In this document: positions 57,661 through 62,000 of the stretch, in pieces
How the letters are laid out: every line of letters begins with the position of its first letter
How positions within the stretch are numbered: position 1 is the stretch's first letter
Source: Adiantum capillus-veneris
Taxonomy: Eukaryota; Streptophyta; Polypodiopsida; Polypodiales; Pteridaceae
NCBI GenBank assembly: GCA_014529385.2
Contig: CM043963.1
Coordinates: 110,886,912 to 110,948,911, forward strand
DNA: 62,000 nucleotides
Reading direction: 5' to 3'
The notes under the pieces: model-generated
What the model was told of the DNA's origin: nothing
Seen by the model: only the letters and a program-made list of their open reading frames with translations
Database searches by the model: none
Made by a program: the position numbers and the translations under genes

Positions 57661-58270
57661 ACATATTGTTTGAACAAGGCTAATGAAGAGGAGTTAAAGA
57701 GCCAGCTAGGTGAGTTATTGGATAGGGATTTTATACGTCCCAAAATAAGTCCTTTTGCTGCTCTAACTCTGTTTGTTTGTAAGAAAGATAGCTCATCGTG
57801 GATATGTTTGGATTACAAGGCCCTCAATGAGATGACGAGATTAAGAACAAATTCTCTATGCCTCGCATTGAGTATATTTTAGAGCATCTCAATGAGACTA
57901 TCATGTTTTTGAACGTTGACTTGAAGAGTGGTTACCACCACGTAAGAATCGCAAAGTGAGACATCTATAAGTCCACCTTTGGGACTGATAGAGGGCATTA
58001 CGAGTTTATGCTTATGATGTTTGATCTGGCGGGTGCACCTGGTACGTTTAACCATATGATGATGTGTATTGTCATTGACTTGGTCAGTTAGTGCCTATTT
58101 ATTTTTCTCGATGATATTCTATATTCTCAACTTTCATGGGAGCAGCATGCTATAGATGTAGAGAAAGTTTTAGCCTCATTGGATGCTAATCGTCTTAAAA
58201 CCATCTATTTGGACTACATCATCTCTCCCAACAGCATTCAACTTGATCCCACCAAAATCAGGGAGCTAAG
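57661..58270 (+). pseudogene. Reverse transcriptase of the chromodomain element
   Basis: Broken frames give ELKSQLGELLDRDFIRPKISPF, VCKKDSSSWICLDYKALNEMT, FLNVDLKSGYHHVRIAK, GHYEFMLMMFDLAGAPGTFN and IFLDDILYSQ (active-site LDD for VDD), in the normal RT order. Stops and frame shifts occur between and within these blocks. Confidence 0.8.
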
Positions 58271-58479
58271 AGAGTGGCTTATGCTTGAGACCGCATAAGA
58301 TATTTGCTCATTTTTTTCTGTATCAAACATACAGTTCTTAGATTAGAAACTTTGTACACATTGCCACACTACTGTTTGATTTGTTAATTGATGACAAGAC
58401 TTGTCCTTAGCGCATAATCATGATCGATACTGCTAAGAGTACTTTTAAAGGGCTCAAAATAGAAATTACACAAGAACCA

Positions 58480-58920
58480 TGCCTCGTCCTTGCCTGTTGA
58501 AAGAATCCTTTTGAGGTTTGGATTGATGCTAGCAATATTGTTATATGTGCGCTTTTCTAGCAAAATGATCATTCAGTGGCATTTCTCTCTCGTAAACTAA
58601 ATAGTGTTGAGAAGAATTATTATAATTACTAGTACGGACGGGGGGCTTTTCCTGCCTCTCTCCCTCTCTCTTTCTCTCTCTATTTGCTATGTGCCTCGAG
58701 GCTGTAGGAGACCCTCCCAGAGAGAGCATCTTTCGACGCGTGGTAAGGGAGGGGGACTGGAATCACGTTGGAGTGGTAGACAAGCACGATGGTCTCAATT
58801 TTTTGAGCAATTTGACTATATGATTAAGTATATGCTGGCAAACCTAACCCTATTGCTAATGCATTGCGTAGGAAAGAACAAATTCTCTTATTAGAAACAC
58901 ATTCTTTTCTCTCTATTCAA
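58480..58920 (+). pseudogene. RNase H of the chromodomain element
   Basis: NDHSVAFLSRKLNSVEKNY near 58563-58620 and RWSQFFEQFDYMIKYM followed by NPIANALRRK in a neighbouring frame near 58785-58880 match the two ends of gypsy RNase H. The centre is replaced by a CT-rich stretch (58640-58690). Confidence 0.7.
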
Positions 58921-59245
58921 GGTGTTCGTTTTGATAAGCTCAAGAAAAATTACATATGTTCAAAAGTTTGAAGAGCATTGGTTACAAGCACTTAATGCAC
59001 AAGGTCCATACAATTATATCATTCGTGATGGTTGGCTTTTCTTTGGGAATTGTTTGTGTGTGTCGTCTTCTCTAGGATTCAAGCCCTAGACTAAAGGGTT
59101 GTCTACCCATGGGAGCATATCCATGTAGCATGCAACTCGATCTCCACTTGTTTTAGAAGTTTGCATGGCAAATTCCAATCTATATATACGTAAGTCTTTA
59201 ATAAACTAGTACAATAGTGTGTCGTTTTGTGCTCTGGGTCGAAGC

Positions 59246-59247
<2 letters not shown>

Positions 59248-59321
<74 letters not shown>
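59248..59321 (+). repeat. (GT)n microsatellite inside the 5' LTR of the TRIM-like element
   Basis: About 74 bases of uninterrupted GT. The equivalent site in the 3' LTR holds (CT)n (60598-60643). Confidence 0.95.
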
Positions 59322-59322
<1 letters not shown>

Positions 59323-59367
59323 CTTTCACTGCGTGGCCTCCGCCATAGCCTCGCCATCTCCAACGAT

Positions 59368-59379
59368 TGGTATCAGAGC
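59368..59379 (+). other. Primer-binding site of the TRIM-like element
   Basis: TGGTATCAGAGC, five bases after the probable LTR end (CTCCA). Confidence 0.8.
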
Positions 59380-59427
59380 GCCAAGCTCCTAGTTGCAAGG
59401 ACAACATATTGAAACGCCACCTTGTAC

Positions 59428-59770
59428 ATGACACATCCAACCCTTTGTGTCTGTGGACAAGCTATAGCATGACCAGGATTCAGTTCAGGTAAGTCAGTCT
59501 AGAATAGGAAGTGTTCTGGAACTTTCGTGAGTCTGTTCGCAGACCGTGCATACCCAAGCACTTAGAGTAGATGCATATCGTCTGGTTGCACACGGCGTGA
59601 TCATCAACATTACCATCAAAAATCAGGAGCATTTTCCAGTGCAATGAACCTATTTTTCCCTATTTTTGACATTTTTCACTTATTATTTTTAAGTGACTTT
59701 TGTTGGGAACTAGGTAGGAAAATTGGCTAGTATATAAGAAAACCTAGAGCTAGCACTTTCTAGCAGAAGA
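59428..59770 (+). repeat. LTR-like fragment matching the 3' LTR at 61531-61880
   Basis: GACACATCCAACCCT, GGACAAGCTA.AGCATGACCAGG, GTCAGTCTAGAATAGGAAGT, GTAGATGCATATC.TCTGGTTG and TTTGTTGGGAACTAGGTAGG occur in both with high similarity. The fragment lies within the internal part of the TRIM-like element, so it was captured or inserted there. Confidence 0.8.
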
Positions 59771-60596
59771 GGCAACAGGAACCAAGCGTTCAGCAGGCAC
59801 CTTCTCAGCAAGACTCCTAGCCGCGGAAGGAAGACTGCATTTTTCAACCATCAACAAGATCGGCCAGCTTTTGCACTGCAGATTCCCGGTGACAGTAGAA
59901 CAGTAGATCATCCCTAGCGTTAGCACATTTTCCACAACAAGACCAAATCAACCCTAGCGTTTTTGGAGCGTTTTGTAGTTTCTCCACGACGAAATCAACA
60001 AGAAGACCAACATTTTCAATTTTCAGCATAGACACTCCACAGAACAAGTCTCGAACCTCGCAGATCTCACCTTCCCACAGCAGAATTTTTGGCTTCAAAG
60101 GCTTCAAAGGCATTCAAAGCCTTCAAAGACTTGTTCAATTATAGAATTTTTGGCTTCAAAGCCTTCAAAGGCTTTCGAAATCATTAAACAAGTCTCTGAC
60201 CTAGATCTTCTCAATTACAACTACTGATCTTGCACATATCAAAACTAGTTTTCCAGTTCAGTATCATACTTTTTTTCAAAGTTTATCTTTTGTCAACAAA
60301 ATCAGTCAAAGCCTTTTTTTGGCTTATAAATTGTTCATAATTGCCATGACATACATTGTACGGGTTAGACATGGCCACAAGTAAGTGGTAAGACCTCCCA
60401 AAATTTATATGTTCTCAGTCTATTGTCCCACTTCTTGTGAGGTTATAGGATACACCTTAAACCCAATGTTTGGAAGTAAACCAAAAACTCTCTTCGTCGA
60501 TAGCTTAACAATAGCACCATGTTACTGTTTTTGAAGTTTGCATGGCAAATTCTAAATCTATATATATGTAAGGCTTCAATAAACGAATACAATAGC

Positions 60597-60597
<1 letters not shown>

Positions 60598-60643
<46 letters not shown>
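60598..60643 (+). repeat. (CT)n microsatellite inside the 3' LTR of the TRIM-like element
   Basis: About 46 bases of CT repeats between CAATAGCGT and CAATCTTTGCACC. Confidence 0.95.
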
Positions 60644-60646
<3 letters not shown>

Positions 60647-60744
60647 CTTTGCACCTCCATGCCCCTAAGCATCCATGGCTTTCACTTAGTAGCATCCGCC
60701 ATAGCCTCACCATCTCCAACGTTCTCACAAAGCACTAATTTTTC

Positions 60745-60892
60745 ATGCAAGATGCATTAACGGGTGGTCACAGAGGTATAAATGCTACACTAGAAAAGAT
60801 TGAATGATATTTTTATTGTCCAAAGGTGCGTAAAGATAAGTACCACTATGTTACTAAATGTGTTGTATGTCCAAAAGGTCCCTCATGATAAG
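60745..60892 (+). pseudogene. Integrase zinc-binding domain of the chromodomain element
   Basis: The frame reads GGHRGINATLEKIE, a TGA, YFYCPKVRKDKYHYVTKC and VVCPKGPS, the HHCC zinc module (H-x-G ... C-x2-C) of gypsy integrases. The catalytic core downstream is missing or unrecognisable. Confidence 0.75.
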
Positions 60893-60994
60893 TAACAAGG
60901 TCTAATCATATCGTTGCCTATTCCTGACGCACGGAGGATAAAAGTATGCATTTTGTCAAACAAGGAGCGACAAAAGATAGTTGACTAAGCCAAA

Positions 60995-61192
60995 GTGAAG
61001 GAGCCGAAACAAATCCTTTTGCATCAATTCAAGAACGAAACAAAGAAGCAAGCAAGGCAATACTTTCTGAAGTTGAAGGATCGACGGACAAATGAAGCTA
61101 CTTGGGTGGACGAGGAATTTTTCATCGACTATCTAGATTTTCTAGCCTCATACAAGGAGGCCGTGCAGCTTGGTACCTGTACCTCACTTTAA
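60995..61192 (+). pseudogene. Integrase C-terminal chromodomain
   Basis: ARQYFLKLKDRRTNEATWVD followed by EEFFIDYLDF matches the chromodomain fold (xYLVKWKxRxxxEATWExxxxL) that ends chromovirus integrases and steers insertion to heterochromatin. The aromatic positions of a canonical cage are partly kept (Tyr, Trp). The integrase core before it is lost. Confidence 0.65.
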
Positions 61193-61203
61193 GAAGGAGG
61201 AGA
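61190..61203 (+). other. Polypurine tract
   Basis: AAGAAGGAGGAGA just before TGTCACATGC, the start of the 3' LTR. Confidence 0.7.
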
Positions 61204-62000
61204 TGTCACATGCGCATGGCTATACGTGCCATGTGGACAAGCTTCATCAACTTCCAAAGACAATATGTACATATCTCTAGACATGAGTGTCTAGAATCCT
61301 AGGAGGATTTGTACCAACAATTTTGTGAGCCTCCTTGCAGGACCTGCATGTCCAAACTAGCCTATTAGATTAGGTTTTTTGGTTTTGGAATCTTCTTGCA
61401 AAAATGGTTTGTAAACGATTTTTTAACATATATTATTACTCTTCCGTGGACATCTGACATGACATGCACGTAGGTCTAGGCTAGAGGATTGTGTCGGTCC
61501 AATACTTTTGCCAAATGATTCACTAATTGTCACGTGACACATCCAACCCTATGTGTCCGTGGACAAGCTACAGCATGACCAGGGTTCAGTTCAGTCAAGT
61601 CAGTCTAGAATAGGAAGTTTTCTGGAACTTTTAGGAGTGTGTTCGCAAACCGTGCATGCCCAGACACTTAGGGTAGATGCATATCCTCTGGTTGCACACA
61701 ACATGATCATCAACATTACCATCAGAATCCATCAGGAGCAGTTTCCGGTGCATAAAACCTATTTTCCCTATTTTTGACATTTTTCACTTATTTATTAAGT
61801 GACCTTTGTTGGGAACTAGGTAGGGCAATTTCGCTAAAGTAATATATAAGCAAACCTAGGGCTAGTACTAACTGGCAGAAGAGGAGAAAGTGCATCGGGC
61901 AATTAATTTGAAGCAGGCTTCTCTCTCCCCCTCTCTACAAGAACAACCCCCCATCAGCCTGGCGTTTTTCAACACTTGAACTCCAACGACTTCAGCCCAA
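61204..62000 (+). repeat. 3' LTR of the chromodomain element (runs off the window)
   Basis: Starts TGTCACATGCG after the polypurine tract. It contains a probable TATA box (AATATATAAGC, about 61840-61852). The segment 61531-61880 is repeated at 59428-59770. The end is outside the window. Confidence 0.7.

Larger units (their letters stand above)
59149..60718 (+). mobile_element. Miniature LTR element (TRIM-like) nested in the chromodomain element
   Basis: Two direct repeats, 59149-59362 and 60526-60718, both run TGTTTT..GAAGTTTGCATGGCAAATTC, AATCTATATATA, AATAAAC.A.TACAATAG, a microsatellite, GGCTTTCACT.., CCGCCATAGCCTC.CCATCTCCA. A PBS follows the first one (59368-59379, TGGTATCAGAGC). The internal region of about 1.1 kb has no coding capacity. 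It lies between the RNase H and the integrase zinc domain of the host element. Confidence 0.75.

Noticed and set aside
1-62000. tRNA, rRNA or organelle insert genes
   Set aside because: No cloverleaf or rRNA signature was noticed. The tRNA-like strings are retroelement primer-binding sites only.

Overview
The window is nuclear DNA of a land plant: spliced genes with AT-rich introns, Ty3/gypsy retrotransposons of plant type, initiator-Met-tRNA primer-binding sites (TGGTATCAGAGC), CT/GT microsatellites and almost no intact open frame. The species cannot be fixed from the sequence. The domain mix would suit a large-genome, possibly seed-free plant, but that is only a guess. There is no bacterial, organellar, rRNA, tRNA or CRISPR content.

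The main discovery is a very large DNA-transposon-like unit at 8559-40504 (31,946 bp). Its ends are a perfect 16-bp terminal inverted repeat (AAGACCATATTAGGTA / TACCTAATATGGTCTT), and it is flanked by the 4-bp direct repeat TTGC (8555-8558 and 40505-40508). It splits one copy of a repeat whose uninterrupted relative lies nearby at 6553-7690. Removing the unit plus one TTGC rebuilds the uninterrupted sequence exactly at the junction. More than half of the unit is a minisatellite built on the core GGTCCACCACTTGTCC. The left arrays (9.1-16.9 kb) run in the opposite direction to the right arrays (20.4-36.9 kb), and I see no copies outside the unit. Its genes are two FCP1/NIF-type HAD-domain genes (11.2-12.0 and 18.2-19.0 kb), a SET-domain gene (19.6-20.2 kb) and a ParB-like plus probable DNA-methyltransferase-like gene (22.7-25.4 kb), all on the minus strand. 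A DUF7869-type gene near the right end (37.0-40.2 kb, plus strand) is the best transposase candidate. The gene set looks like chromatin, transcription and DNA-modification cargo. The ParB/methyltransferase and DUF7869 genes carry in-frame stops or frameshifts, so this copy is probably dead.

The unit is inserted in a decayed minus-strand Ty3/gypsy element of the Tat lineage (pol at 41.5-45.2 kb: protease region, RT, two RNase H domains, integrase with GPY/F motif). To its left (1-8.5 kb) are another gypsy gag/PBS fragment, a decayed coiled-coil coding region, and repeat copies of the host retroelement.

To the right lie a fold-back inverted repeat (45.2-46.6 kb), a pol-less LTR element (about 48.3-51.7 kb, with PBS, PPT and two LTRs), a minus-strand gag zinc knuckle (52.1 kb), unassigned sequence (52.4-56.0 kb), and a plus-strand chromodomain-bearing gypsy element (56.3-62.0 kb). 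The last is interrupted by a 1.6-kb miniature LTR element (59.15-60.72 kb). Overall this is a heterochromatin-like nest of insertions. Recurrent single-base changes of the C-to-T kind creating stops fit methylated, silenced DNA.
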